The notes beneath the pieces are model-generated. The model made no database searches. It had not been told where the DNA came from and worked only from the letters and a program-made list of their open reading frames with translations. This document shows, piece after piece, positions 18,353-28,300 of a DNA stretch of 64,000 bases (positions are counted from its first letter, which is position 1; every line of letters begins with the position of its first letter). This stretch comes from Spirulina subsalsa FACHB-351. GTDB lineage: Bacteria; Cyanobacteriota; Cyanobacteriia; Cyanobacteriales; Spirulinaceae. Location: contig NZ_JAIHOM010000009.1 of the NCBI RefSeq assembly GCF_026130165.1, forward strand, positions 1 to 64,000. Direction: 5' to 3'. A program made the translations under genes and the position numbers.

Positions 18353-20266
18353 ATGACAAATTTTTTGGTAGAAACGAGTTGGTTTATTCCAATTTATGGG
18401 TTGATCGGTGCAGTTTTAACCCTACCTTGGTCGATGGGGATTGTGCGCAGAACCGGACCGCGACCAGCGGCCTACTTTAACCTTTTGATGAGCCTTGCCG
18501 CTTTTCTGCATGGCTCTATTGCCTTTCAATCGATTTGGGGAAAACCAGCCCAGCAGTTAACTTTAAATTGGTTGCAGGTGGCGGATTTAAAGTTAACGTT
18601 AGCGGTAGAAATTTCTCCGGTGAGTTTAGGGGCGTTAGAGGTGGTGACGGTGATTAGTTTACTCACCCAAATCTATGCTCTGGGTTATATGGAAAAGGAC
18701 TGGTCTTTAGCCCGTTTTTATGGGTTGATGGGGTTCTTTGAAGCGGCGTTAGGGGGAATTACGATTAGTGATTCTTTACTCTTAAGCTACGGGCTATTGG
18801 AGGGTTTAACGCTCTCGACCTATTTATTGGTGGGTTTTTGGTATGCTCAACCGTTGGTAGTAACGGCCGCCCGGGATGCCTTCCTGACTAAACGGGTGGG
18901 GGATATTATGCTGTTAATGGGTGTGGTGGCTCTCTCCAGTTATGGGGAAGGGTTGGACTTTAGTGATTTAGAAAGTTGGGCGGAAACGGCCCCGGTTGCC
19001 CCATTAACGGCCACCTTATTGGGATTAGCCTTAATTGCCGGACCGACAGGGAAATGCGCCCAATTTCCTCTAAATTTGTGGTTAGATGAGGCGATGGAAG
19101 GACCGAATCCGGCAGGGATTATGCGGAACTCCATTGTGGTGAGTGCGGGGGCTTATGTGTTGGTGAAGTTGCAGCCCGTTTTTACCCTATCGCCCATTGC
19201 TTCGGATGCTTTGATTGTGATTGGGACGGTGACAGCAATTGGGGCTTCTTGGATGGCGATCGCACAAATTGACATCAAGCGCACCCTATCCCACTCCACC
19301 AGCGTCTATCTGGGTTTAGTCTTTATTGCCGTGGGACTAGGACAAGTAGATATTGCCTTTATCCTACTCTGTACTCATGCGATCGCCAAAGCCCTACTAT
19401 TCATGAGTATTGGTTCTATTATCCTCAACACCAGCAACCAAAACATCACCGAAATGGGCGGCCTCTGGGCGAAAATGCCCGCCACAACCAGCGCCTTTGT
19501 AGTCGGTTCCGCCGGATTAATTGGTTTACTCCCCTTGGGAATGTTCTGGACCCTCCAACGCTGGTTAAATGGCTCCTGGCACATCCCCTGGTGGTTAATG
19601 CTCATCCTGTTGTTCGTCAACCTCTTGAGTGCCATTAACCTCACCCGGGTATTCCGTTTAGTCTTCTTGGGGTCAACCCAACCCAAAACCCGACGCGCCC
19701 CCGAGGCCCCTTGGGCGATGGCCTTCCCCATGGTGACCTTAACGGTTCTCACCTTACTCGCCCCCATCGTCCCCATTCGTTGGCCCTTTTGGCTGAGTCT
19801 CGCGGCTCCCCTGAGTGAACCCGATAGTGCATGGTTGCCCTTTGCCATTCCCCTAATGATGGCCTCGGGTTTATTGGGTTGTGTGATTGGCTTCACCCTA
19901 CCCCTAAATCGGTCTTGGGCAAGGTCTAGCCGGGTCTATATCCGCTTTTTTCAAGACCTCTTTGCCTACGACTTCTACATTGCCAAAATCTACGATTTAA
20001 CCGTAGTCTGGGCGGTTTCCAGCCTCTCTCACCTCACCGCTTGGATAGATCGCTATATTGTCGATGGAGCCGTTAATTTAGTAGGATTCGCCACCTTCTT
20101 CAGTGGCAATACCTTGAAATACAACATTTCCGGTCAATCCCAATTCTATGTCCTGACCATTTTATTGGGGGTTGCGGTCTTACTCTGGCTAACCTTTAGT
20201 GGTCAATGGTCGTTCATCTTGAACTATTGGTCTTCGGTTCTCAGTCAAGTGTCTAATTTGGCCTAA
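18353..20266 (+). CDS. ndhF4: NAD(P)H-quinone oxidoreductase subunit NdhF4
   Basis: A 637-residue NuoL/NdhF antiporter-type subunit, clearly paralogous to NdhF3 (shared DAFLTKRVGDIMLLMGVVAL, GPTGKCAQFPLNLWLDEAME and the C-terminal YDFYIAKIYDLTV). The open frame allows a TTG start 7 codons earlier, but ATG at 18353 (MTNFLVETSWFIPIYG) aligns with the NdhF3 N-terminus. With NdhD4 and CupB it forms the constitutive, low-affinity CO2-uptake NDH-1MS' complex. The 4 rather than 3 assignment depends on linkage to the shorter CupB. The gene is 212 bp from ndhD4. Confidence 0.9.
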   Translation: MTNFLVETSWFIPIYGLIGAVLTLPWSMGIVRRTGPRPAAYFNLLMSLAAFLHGSIAFQSIWGKPAQQLTLNWLQVADLKLTLAVEISPVSLGALEVVTVISLLTQIYALGYMEKDWSLARFYGLMGFFEAALGGITISDSLLLSYGLLEGLTLSTYLLVGFWYAQPLVVTAARDAFLTKRVGDIMLLMGVVALSSYGEGLDFSDLESWAETAPVAPLTATLLGLALIAGPTGKCAQFPLNLWLDEAMEGPNPAGIMRNSIVVSAGAYVLVKLQPVFTLSPIASDALIVIGTVTAIGASWMAIAQIDIKRTLSHSTSVYLGLVFIAVGLGQVDIAFILLCTHAIAKALLFMSIGSIILNTSNQNITEMGGLWAKMPATTSAFVVGSAGLIGLLPLGMFWTLQRWLNGSWHIPWWLMLILLFVNLLSAINLTRVFRLVFLGSTQPKTRRAPEAPWAMAFPMVTLTVLTLLAPIVPIRWPFWLSLAAPLSEPDSAWLPFAIPLMMASGLLGCVIGFTLPLNRSWARSSRVYIRFFQDLFAYDFYIAKIYDLTVVWAVSSLSHLTAWIDRYIVDGAVNLVGFATFFSGNTLKYNISGQSQFYVLTILLGVAVLLWLTFSGQWSFILNYWSSVLSQVSNLA

Positions 20267-20274
20267 CTGGCGTG

Positions 20275-20460
20275 GGGAGTAGGGAATTGAGAATTGAGAA
20301 TTGATAATTGATATTAGAAACCGGGTTTTTACTAGGGTGTATCGAGAAAACTAGACAATGAACGCAACCCGGTTTCTGGCTAAAGTTAGTCAATGACATT
20401 ACACCCGACTCCTGACCCCCCCACTCCTCCGCTCCCCTGCTCCCGACTCCCTTTCGTTGT
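20275..20460. repeat. Dispersed repeat cluster between ndhF4 and ndhD4
   Basis: Two dispersed repeat types fill this intergenic gap. The first is an AT array based on GGGAATTGAGAATTGATAATTG (20279-20312). The second is a CT-rich block with CTCCGCTCCCCTGCTCCCGACTCCC (20420-20452), the complement of the GGGGAGCA tracts seen inside the short elements at 35, 46.8, 49.4 and 60.8 kb. Between them lies a 62-bp inverted repeat listed separately. No terminal GGGYTTGCTGAATAAC sequence was found here, so this may be a decayed copy. Confidence 0.7.
20316..20377. repeat. 62-bp inverted repeat with AGAAACCGGGTT ends, copy 1
   Basis: It starts AGAAACCGGGTTTTT and ends AACCCGGTTTCT, giving a 12-bp nearly perfect terminal inverted repeat around a 38-bp centre. 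An element of identical length lies at 30806-30867 with about three quarters of positions matching. As I recall, AGAAACCGGGTT repeats are common in cyanobacterial intergenic DNA. It could fold as an RNA hairpin within the ndhF4-ndhD4 messenger. Confidence 0.8.
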
Positions 20461-20478
20461 TGCTTCTCTGGAAAAACC

Positions 20479-22035
20479 ATGCTCAGTGCTTTTATTCTGC
20501 TTCCAGTCCTTGGTGCCATTCTGATTAGTCTGGTTCCCAATACCAACCCCAATCAAAACCGACCGCGAATAATTGCCCTCCTTTTTGGGGGGGTAATTTT
20601 ATTGTGGAATGTGATTCTGGGGTTTCAGTTTGACCCCAGTCAAACCGCCATGCAGTTTACAGAATATATCCCTTGGATTAGTTGGTTAGGGTTTAACTAC
20701 CATCTGGGGTTAGACGGTTTGTCCTTGCCCTTGCTGTTTTTAAATAGCTTTTTAACCCTTATAGCGATTTACAGCAGCAATGTGAATATTCAACGCCCCC
20801 GTTTTTACTACGCCCTGATTTTGTTATTAAGCACTGGGGTAGCGGGGGCATTTTTAGCCCAAGACCTGTTACTGTTTTTCCTGTTCTATGAACTGGAAAT
20901 TATCCCCCTTTACTTCCTGATTGCGATTTGGGGGGGCGGGCGACGGACTTATGCGGCCATGAAGTTCTTAATCTATACTGCCCTGTCGGGAATTTTAGTC
21001 CTAGCGGCCTTCTTGGGGTTAGTTTGGTTTAGTGGTGCCAGTACCTTTGACTATGAACCCTTACGGGAGCAAGTGATTCCCTTGGGGATTCAACTGTGGT
21101 TATTAGCGGCCTTGTTAGTGGGGTTATTGATCAAAATCCCCATTTTCCCCTTCCATACTTGGCTTCCCGATGCCCACGTTGAGGCCTCGACTCCCGTTTC
21201 TGTCCTTTTGGCGGGGGTGTTGTTGAAATTGGGAACTTACGGTTTATTGCGCTTTGGGGTGGGGTTATTCTTTGAGGCTTGGATTACCCTCGCCCCGTGG
21301 TTAGCTACCTTAGCGGCGATTAGTGCCTTGTATGGGGCCTTTGCTGCGATCGCACAACAAGATATGAAAAAAGTGGTCGCCTACTCCTCCATTGCTCACA
21401 TGGCCTACGTTCTCTTGGCGGCTAGTGCTTCTACCCCCCTCGCCTTAACGGCCGCCATGTTCCAGATGATCAGTCATGGTTTAATCTCTGCCCTCTTGTT
21501 CCTCTTAGTGGGCGTGGTGTATAAAAAAACCGGCACCCGGGATGTGAATGTGTTACGGGGGCTGTTGAATCCGGAGAAAGGCCTCCCGATTATTGGCAGT
21601 TTGATGATTTTAGGCGTAATGGCCAGTGCTGGAATTCCGGGCATGGTGGGCTTTATCGCCGAATTTTTGGTTTTTCGGGCAGCTTTCCCGATTTTTCCAC
21701 TACAAACCTTGGTTTGTTTAGTGGGAACAGGACTAACGGCCGTTTACTTCCTGTTAATGATTAACAAAGTCTTTTTCGGGCGTTTAACGGAGTCTTTAAG
21801 TCAACTGCCTCAAGTGGACTGGGGCGATCGCATTCCCGCGATCATTCTCGCCTTATTTATTGTTATTTTGGGATTACAACCCAGTTGGATGGTGCGCTGG
21901 AGTGAAACCGATGCCACAGCCCTAGTGGTCAGTCCCAGTTTACTCAGTCAGGTCGCCCAAGCCCCAGATCAAGCCTTGTCCCTTGGTGACGAGTTAAGCA
22001 TGAATGTTCTCCCGTCAAGGTCAGGGAATAATTAA
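20479..22035 (+). CDS. ndhD4: NAD(P)H-quinone oxidoreductase subunit NdhD4
   Basis: A 518-residue NuoM/NdhD-type proton-pumping subunit with about 14 membrane segments. It contains FYELEIIPLYFLIAIWGGG, KIPIFPFHTWLPDAHVEA and AQQDMKKVVAYSSIAHMAYV. It is paralogous to NdhD3 (1455-2939) with an extended C-terminal tail after about residue 485. It sits between ndhF4 and cupB on the plus strand and belongs to the constitutive CO2-uptake NDH-1 complex in the thylakoid. Confidence 0.9.
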   Translation: MLSAFILLPVLGAILISLVPNTNPNQNRPRIIALLFGGVILLWNVILGFQFDPSQTAMQFTEYIPWISWLGFNYHLGLDGLSLPLLFLNSFLTLIAIYSSNVNIQRPRFYYALILLLSTGVAGAFLAQDLLLFFLFYELEIIPLYFLIAIWGGGRRTYAAMKFLIYTALSGILVLAAFLGLVWFSGASTFDYEPLREQVIPLGIQLWLLAALLVGLLIKIPIFPFHTWLPDAHVEASTPVSVLLAGVLLKLGTYGLLRFGVGLFFEAWITLAPWLATLAAISALYGAFAAIAQQDMKKVVAYSSIAHMAYVLLAASASTPLALTAAMFQMISHGLISALLFLLVGVVYKKTGTRDVNVLRGLLNPEKGLPIIGSLMILGVMASAGIPGMVGFIAEFLVFRAAFPIFPLQTLVCLVGTGLTAVYFLLMINKVFFGRLTESLSQLPQVDWGDRIPAIILALFIVILGLQPSWMVRWSETDATALVVSPSLLSQVAQAPDQALSLGDELSMNVLPSRSGNN

Positions 22036-22095
22036 CAATTATCAATCATTAATCATTAATTATTAATTCACAATTATTAATTATCAATTCTCAAA
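22033..22095. repeat. AT-rich ATTAATTATTAATT array between ndhD4 and cupB
   Basis: A short tract built from CAATTATCAATCATTAATC-type steps and ending CAATTATTAATTATCAATTC. It is related to the AATTGATAATTG arrays elsewhere in the window. It starts at the ndhD4 stop codon (TAACAATTATC) and holds no gene. Confidence 0.6.
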
Positions 22096-22142
22096 GCTCC
22101 ATGCCTAGCCTCTCTTCTTGATTTGCCCCCCTAAACAACACT

Positions 22143-23276
22143 ATGGTAAACACTCCCACCAAATCCCTTGCACAACATCCCCTCATTGATTACATTGAAC
22201 GGTTAGAAAGGGGAGAAGCATTACTCCAAGATTCCCCCCAAAATGTGATGGAAGTCGTCGGCATCCTCAAAAGTTACGGCGTAGTCTTGGATGCTTACTC
22301 CCGTAACCTGATCTACACCTCACAACATCAGTTTCTCGTCCTCTTTCCCTTCTTCAAATACTTTAACGGGGATGTTTCTCCCTCCCGTCTGCTCAAACAT
22401 TGGTGGCACGACCGGATTAACTTTGAATATGCGGAATACTGCATGAAAGCCATGTTCTGGCACGGAGGAGGCCCACTGGATGAATACCTAGACACCCCGG
22501 AATTTAGACAACGGGCTAAAGAAGCCTTAAAAGCCCGTTGGCGGGGTAATCCCTTTATGTTAACCCTGAATAAAATTTTCCCAGAATTTCTGCCCGAACA
22601 GGTGCGCGTTATGGCTTACTACAGCGCCCTAGGGCAGTTTTGGCGCGTGATGAGTGATATTTTTATTGAATTGAGCGATCGCTATGATCAGGGCGAAATC
22701 CAACATATTCCCGACGTAGTGCAGCATATCCTCAACGGTTTAGTCGCCGATGCCAACCGACCCATCACCTACCAAGTCGAAATCCGCGGCCAAACCTACC
22801 CCATTATCCCCCCCGAAGTCGGATTAACCTTCCTCATGGATACCGCCGTCCCCTACGTTGAGGCCGTCTTCTTCCGAGGGACTCCCTTCCCGGGTACGAT
22901 TTCCTACAACGCCCAAGCCTACCAAATCCCCGGCGACCAAGCCAGTTTCACCTACGGCGCACTCTACGCCGATCCCTTACCTGTTGGGGGGTCTGGCATT
23001 CCCCCCACCCTCTTAATGCAGGATATGCGCCACTACCTCCCCGACTATCTGCACAAAATCTATCAAGCCACCCCACGCCAAGAAGATGATTTATTGGTGC
23101 AAATTTGCGCCACCTTTCAAAAGTCGATGTTTTGCGTCACCACCGCCGCCATTACTGGGTTAGCACCCCATCCCCTAAATACTACTGACCCAGCCGAAAA
23201 AGCCGCTAATCGGGAATATTTAGTCAATTGGATGAATCGGTTTATCACCTCTCGGGTGGAATCGATTAATCGTTGA
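22143..23276 (+). CDS. cupB: CO2 hydration protein CupB (ChpX), NDH-1MS' complex
   Basis: A 377-residue paralogue of CupA lacking its insertion of about 44 residues after FKYF. The conserved HWWHDRIN carries H86 and R91, equivalent to the putative zinc residues H130/R135 of the CupA at 124. Other shared blocks are MQDMRHYLPDYL, YNAQAYQIPGDQ and GSGIPPTLL. It associates with NdhF4/NdhD4 and supports constitutive CO2 uptake. Linkage of ndhF4-ndhD4-cupB in one direction supports the naming. The stop codon TGA lies in CGTTGAAAATTCCCC, at the limit of a solitary IS200/IS605-like right end, similar to cupA. Confidence 0.9.
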   Translation: MVNTPTKSLAQHPLIDYIERLERGEALLQDSPQNVMEVVGILKSYGVVLDAYSRNLIYTSQHQFLVLFPFFKYFNGDVSPSRLLKHWWHDRINFEYAEYCMKAMFWHGGGPLDEYLDTPEFRQRAKEALKARWRGNPFMLTLNKIFPEFLPEQVRVMAYYSALGQFWRVMSDIFIELSDRYDQGEIQHIPDVVQHILNGLVADANRPITYQVEIRGQTYPIIPPEVGLTFLMDTAVPYVEAVFFRGTPFPGTISYNAQAYQIPGDQASFTYGALYADPLPVGGSGIPPTLLMQDMRHYLPDYLHKIYQATPRQEDDLLVQICATFQKSMFCVTTAAITGLAPHPLNTTDPAEKAANREYLVNWMNRFITSRVESINR

Positions 23277-23345
23277 AAATTCCCCGCCCTAAAAGGACGG
23301 GGCTTTATACTCAGTTTCCTGGGTGAAGAATCCCCCGGATAAACC
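23273..23345 (-). mobile_element. Solitary IS200/IS605 right-end-like hairpin (or bidirectional terminator)
   Basis: Read on the minus strand: GGATTCTTCACC, GAGTATAAAGCCCCG, hairpin CCCCGtCC-TTTTA-GGgCGGGG, then AATTTTCAA. The order GCCCC-stem-TTTA-stem-GGGG-TCAA matches the right end at 1-127, which also shares GGAGTTTATACTCC-like sequence. No tnpB accompanies it. It also sits between the convergent cupB and thrS stops and could act as a terminator for both. Confidence 0.5.
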
Positions 23346-23356
23346 CAGTGAAGGGG

Positions 23357-25186
23357 TTAGAAATTTTCGTGTTGGGCGATCGCACCCTGAATTTTCTCTA
23401 ACACCTCTGCCACCTCCATAGAACCCAAATCCCCACTCGCCCGGGTGCGAAGACTCAAGGTTTGGCTCTCCACCTCCTTCGCCCCGACAATGGCCATCAC
23501 AGGCACTTTCTGCTTTTCTGCATTGCGGATCATCTTAGCCAGTCGTTCGCCGCTATAGTCCACCTCAGCCCGCAATCCGGCCCCTTTGAGTTGCCCACAA
23601 ACCTGATCCGCATAAGCCCGAAACTCATCACTCACCGACAGTAAACGCACCTGCACCGGAGCCAACCACAGGGGAAAATCCCCCGCATACTCTTCAATGA
23701 GAATCCCGATCAATCGTTCTAATGAACCAAAGGGCGCACGGTGAATCATGACGGGACGCTGGCGGGTGCCATCTTCGGCCACATACTCCAGATCAAAACG
23801 CTGAGGTAGATTATAATCCACCTGCACCGTCCCTAACTGCCATTCCCGTTCTAAAGCATCTTGGAAAATAAAATCCAGTTTAGGGCCATAAAACGCCGCC
23901 TCACCGGGTGCCTCAAAATGATCCATCCCCAAATGTTGCACCGCGTGACGGATAGCATTTTCAGCCTTATTCCAAATTTCATCAGAACCCATGTATTTAT
24001 CCGAAGCGGGATCGCGGAAACTCAAACGGGCTTGGAAGTTCTTCAACTGCAAACTTTTAAACACCGTGAGAATTAAATCCACCACATTGAGAAATTCTGA
24101 TTCAAGTTGATCTGGAGTCACAAACAAATGGGAGTCATCTTGGGTAAAACCGCGCACCCGAGTTAATCCCCCGAGTTCCCCAGATTGTTCATAACGGTAG
24201 ACGGTGCCGAATTCCGCAAAACGCAAGGGCAAATCCCGATAGGAACGCAACTGGCTTTTATAAATCTGCACATGGAACGGACAGTTCATGGGTTTTAGCA
24301 CAAACCCCTGTTCTGACTCGGCTGATTCTGCATCCTCGGCCATCATCGGGAACATATCCTCGCGGTAGTTTTGCCAATGTCCCGAGGTTTTGAATAAGTC
24401 TACTTTGGCAATGTGGGGCGTTACGACTTGTTGATAACCCCGTTTGACTTGTTCTTCCCGTAAGAAGTTTTCGAGGAGGGAACGGATGATCGTTCCTTTA
24501 GGAGTCCAGAGGGGCAAACCTGGACCCACGGGATCGGCGAAAATAAATAACCCCAATTCTTTTCCCAGTTTCCGGTGATCTCGTTTAAGGGCTTCTTCCT
24601 TGCGGCGCTTATATTCGGCCAGTTGTTCGGGGGTTTCCCAAGCGGTGGCATAAATACGCTGGAGTTGTTGGCGTTTCTCATCTCCGCGCCAATAGGCTCC
24701 GGCAATGGATTCTAGTGCGATCGCCTTGGGATTCAATTCCTCCGTCGTCTCCACATGGGGCCCCGCACAGAGATCCCACCATTCCTCCCCCAAATGATAG
24801 AGGGTGATCGGGTCTTGTTTAATAATCTCGTTGAGGATTTCTAGCTTGTAGGGTTCTTGAATCTCTTGGATACGACGTTCTGCCTCTTCCCGCGTCACTT
24901 CCTCCCGAATCACAGGCAGTTTTTTCCGGATAATTTTATCCATCTCTTTCTTGATGGTCTTTAAATCCTTTTCCGTAAAGGGTTCGGGATTGTCAAAATC
25001 ATAATAAAACCCGGTTTCTGTCCAAGGGCCAATCGTTACCTGTGCCTTGGGGAATAGTTTTTGGACAGCCATTGCCATGACATGGGAAGCAGTATGGCGA
25101 ATTCGTTTGAGTTTTTCCGATTCACTGGTGCGCGGCAAACGAATGGCTTCTGGATTTTCAGCACTCGGCATCGATTGTTTAACCAT
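23357..25186 (-). CDS. thrS: Threonyl-tRNA synthetase
   Basis: A class II aminoacyl-tRNA synthetase charging tRNA-Thr. It lacks the N-terminal TGS domain and begins almost directly with the editing domain: HTASHVMAMA (HxxxH) and WWDLCAGPHVE. The catalytic core contains MNCPFHVQIYKS, YRYEQSGELGGLTRVRGFTQDD and the zinc/ATP residues of MIHRAPFGSLERLIGILIEEYAG; a C-terminal anticodon-binding domain follows (about 505-605). The start at 25186 (MVKQSMPSAEN, 609 residues) is preferred over an ATG four codons upstream because GAAGAGGAGC directly precedes it. It converges on cupB. Confidence 0.95.
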   Translation of the reverse strand: MVKQSMPSAENPEAIRLPRTSESEKLKRIRHTASHVMAMAVQKLFPKAQVTIGPWTETGFYYDFDNPEPFTEKDLKTIKKEMDKIIRKKLPVIREEVTREEAERRIQEIQEPYKLEILNEIIKQDPITLYHLGEEWWDLCAGPHVETTEELNPKAIALESIAGAYWRGDEKRQQLQRIYATAWETPEQLAEYKRRKEEALKRDHRKLGKELGLFIFADPVGPGLPLWTPKGTIIRSLLENFLREEQVKRGYQQVVTPHIAKVDLFKTSGHWQNYREDMFPMMAEDAESAESEQGFVLKPMNCPFHVQIYKSQLRSYRDLPLRFAEFGTVYRYEQSGELGGLTRVRGFTQDDSHLFVTPDQLESEFLNVVDLILTVFKSLQLKNFQARLSFRDPASDKYMGSDEIWNKAENAIRHAVQHLGMDHFEAPGEAAFYGPKLDFIFQDALEREWQLGTVQVDYNLPQRFDLEYVAEDGTRQRPVMIHRAPFGSLERLIGILIEEYAGDFPLWLAPVQVRLLSVSDEFRAYADQVCGQLKGAGLRAEVDYSGERLAKMIRNAEKQKVPVMAIVGAKEVESQTLSLRTRASGDLGSMEVAEVLEKIQGAIAQHENF

Positions 25187-25349
25187 GCTCCTCTTCAATA
25201 GGACGAACTAATATCTGGACTATTTCTTATGATAACGGTTGGGTTGAACAGGTATTGATCCACCTTGACAAGTTCAGCTGGTGTGCATTGTGTCAAGTCG
25301 TAGAATGGGGACTGGTTTCCCCAGTCAGGCTAACGCCAACAATCTGGCC

Positions 25350-28300
25350 CTAGTCCGATGTACTCTCAACTGGGGATTGAGTAATGGGGATAGTAATACG
25401 GAATTCTGTTCCCGTTTCTGGAGTGGAAAAACATTCGAGTTGACCACGATGTTTTTCCGTCACGATTTGATAACTAATGGACAGTCCTAAGCCCGTACCT
25501 TTGCCAATCGTTTTGGTGGTAAAAAAGGGATCGAACAAGCGCGGCTGAATGTGTTCAGGAATGCCGGGGCCGTTGTCTTGAATACGGACTTGAATTTGTT
25601 CGCTGTTGAGTTGTTCGGTGGTAATGCGAATGGTGCTGGGATTTTCTTGGATTTCTTCGTAAGAGCGCGTTTGATCTCGTTCTTCTAAGGCATCAATGGC
25701 ATTGGCTAAGATATTCATGAAGACTTGATTGAGTTGCCCGGCATAGCATTCAATGGGCGGAAGGTTGCCGTAGTGTTTTTTAAGGGCGATCGCAGGACGT
25801 TCGGTTTTCCCCTTCAAACGGTTGTGCAGAATCATCAGGGTGCTATCAATCCCATCGTGAAGATTAACCGCTTTTCGCTCCGCTTCGTCCATGCGGGAGA
25901 AGTTGCGCAGGGATGCCACAATTCCCTTAATCCGATCTGCCCCTACTTTCATCGATTGTAGGAGTTTCGGTAAATCATCCAAGACAAATTCTAGGTCAAT
26001 TTCCTCGATAATCTCGGCAATTTCCGGCACGGGTTGGGGATACTGTTGCCCATACTGTTCAATGAGATCAATTAAGTCCCCAATATACTGATCCGCATGG
26101 CTTAGATTGCCATAGATAAAGTTCACCGGATTATTAATTTCATGGGCTACCCCGGCCACTAATTGCCCCAAACTCGACATTTTTTCCCGTTGAATTAGTT
26201 GAGTTTGGGTACGTTGGAGTTCGTGTAACGTATTTTCCAACTCCGTGGCATAGGTTCGTAATTGGGCTTCTGATTCTCGCAAAGAGGCCTCAGCCCGTTT
26301 TCGTTCCCGGATATCCGTTGCCATGCCCAGTAAGCCCACAATCTGCCCCTGCTGGTCTAAGATGGCGTTAGCTCTGAGAAACACGGGGCGGATTTTTCCT
26401 TTCAGGGAAACTTGCTCCACTTCATGGGTCCAGGATTGACGATTCATCACGGTGGAAAACATTCCTTGAATCACCGTGGGATCGGCAAATAGAGCGGAAA
26501 TCCCCCCTTTGCGGTTTAATTGCCGTACTGATTCACAGTCGTAGAGTTTGCCAAAGGCTTGGTTAAAGTAAATCAGTTGACCATGGGCGTTCGTAATCCC
26601 AATAGCATCGCTAGCACTATCTACCGCTTGTTTATAGCGTAGCAGTTCTGCCTCAGCTTGTTTGCGATCGCGAACATCTCGGCTAATAGTTGCCGTGGCA
26701 ATGATTTCCCCACTGTCAGGATCTTGAATGGTGAACATTTTGGAGTCCATCGGAACCCCCTCATCGCTCCCAAAATGATGAAACTCTACTTCCCCTTGCC
26801 AGTTCCCCTGCCGCATCAGTTGGGGCATAATTTGCTCTTCTAAGCGTTTTTGATCCTTAGCATGAATAAACTGGGCAATCTTGAAGGTTTTGGCTTCTTC
26901 TAAAGAAGGCAAACCCAAGATTTCTTGTCCTGCTTGATTGATAAAAACAGGATTACCTTCTAAGTCAGCAATCCCAATAAAATCGGAACTATTTTCCACC
27001 AAGGTCACCAGTTTCTGCATTTCCTCCCGGGCTTGTTTTTCGAGGGTAATATCCCGCACATTGGCTAAAATCACCACTTCCGACTGTAAAACAATTTTCC
27101 GTAGACGAACCTCTACATCAAAAGTGTGACCATCTAGAGGACGCTGGCCTTGCCATTCAAATTGTAAGTCTTCCCCAGCTATTGCCCGTTCCCACTTCTC
27201 ATCAATATGGCTAAAGTCGGCATCAGGGCTGGAATAATCTTGCAGCGTATATTGTTTAAACGTCTCCCGAGTCACCCCGTAGAGTTGCAACACCGGATCA
27301 TTCACATCAATAATTGTACCATCTGCCCTATGGAGGAAAATAGCATCATAGACCCCATTCAAAATCGTCCGCAAATCCTGTTCTGATGCCCGTAAAGCCG
27401 CTTCCGTTTCCTTATGCTCTGTTACATCAGTACAAGTCCCCACATAGCCTTGAATAGCGGTTTCTGACCCTTCTGCGCGCAGGGCTTGAGCTTGCATATA
27501 AACCCAACGGATCGAACCATCGGGACGGAGAAAACGAAACTCCGATTGGAACCAGTGACCCCCTCCTACCAGTCTTTCCCATTCTTGATGAACATGATCC
27601 CGATCTTCGGGGTGAATGGCCTTTAACCAACCGTCTTGTAACAGGTTGCTGTTAGAAAGTCCCGTCAGGATGGAGAGTTGGGGGTTAGCATAGACACATT
27701 GGCCCCACTGGTTGCCGTTAAATATCCCCACGGGAGAGGTTTCCGCGAGGGCCTGATAGCGTTGTTCACTACCTCGTAGGGCGGCCTCGGTTTCTTTGCG
27801 GTCCGTGACATCCCGTGCTAATCCATAAATGCGGTTTTGACCGGGGAGTAAGGTGGCAATCCAAGCTAACCAGCGATAACTCCCGTCGGGACAACGATAG
27901 CGATTCTCAAAGGTGATTTTTGTCTCTCCGTTGACCAGTCGCTGGGCAATTTCTCGGGTTGTGGCTTGGTCTTCAGGATGTATCCAATGTGAATAGGGTT
28001 GACTATACAATTCCTCCCTTGTCCAGCCTAAACTGATTTCCCAAGCAGGGTTTAAGTGGAGAAACTGACCCTCTAATCCGGTAATACAAATCATGCTGGG
28101 GGAAGCGTTAAACACCTCATACCAGTAAGTTTCCGATTGAATGCGTTCTGTAATCCACTCACTACATATCATCACCCCCCCAATCGCTCCCCCGCTTTCG
28201 GTCCAAGGGGAAATTTCCCATTTCACCCACTCGATGCGCTCAGGAGATAAGGCATAGGGTTCTCCTGCTTCTTTGAGGGTTTCTCCCCCTAATGCCCGTT

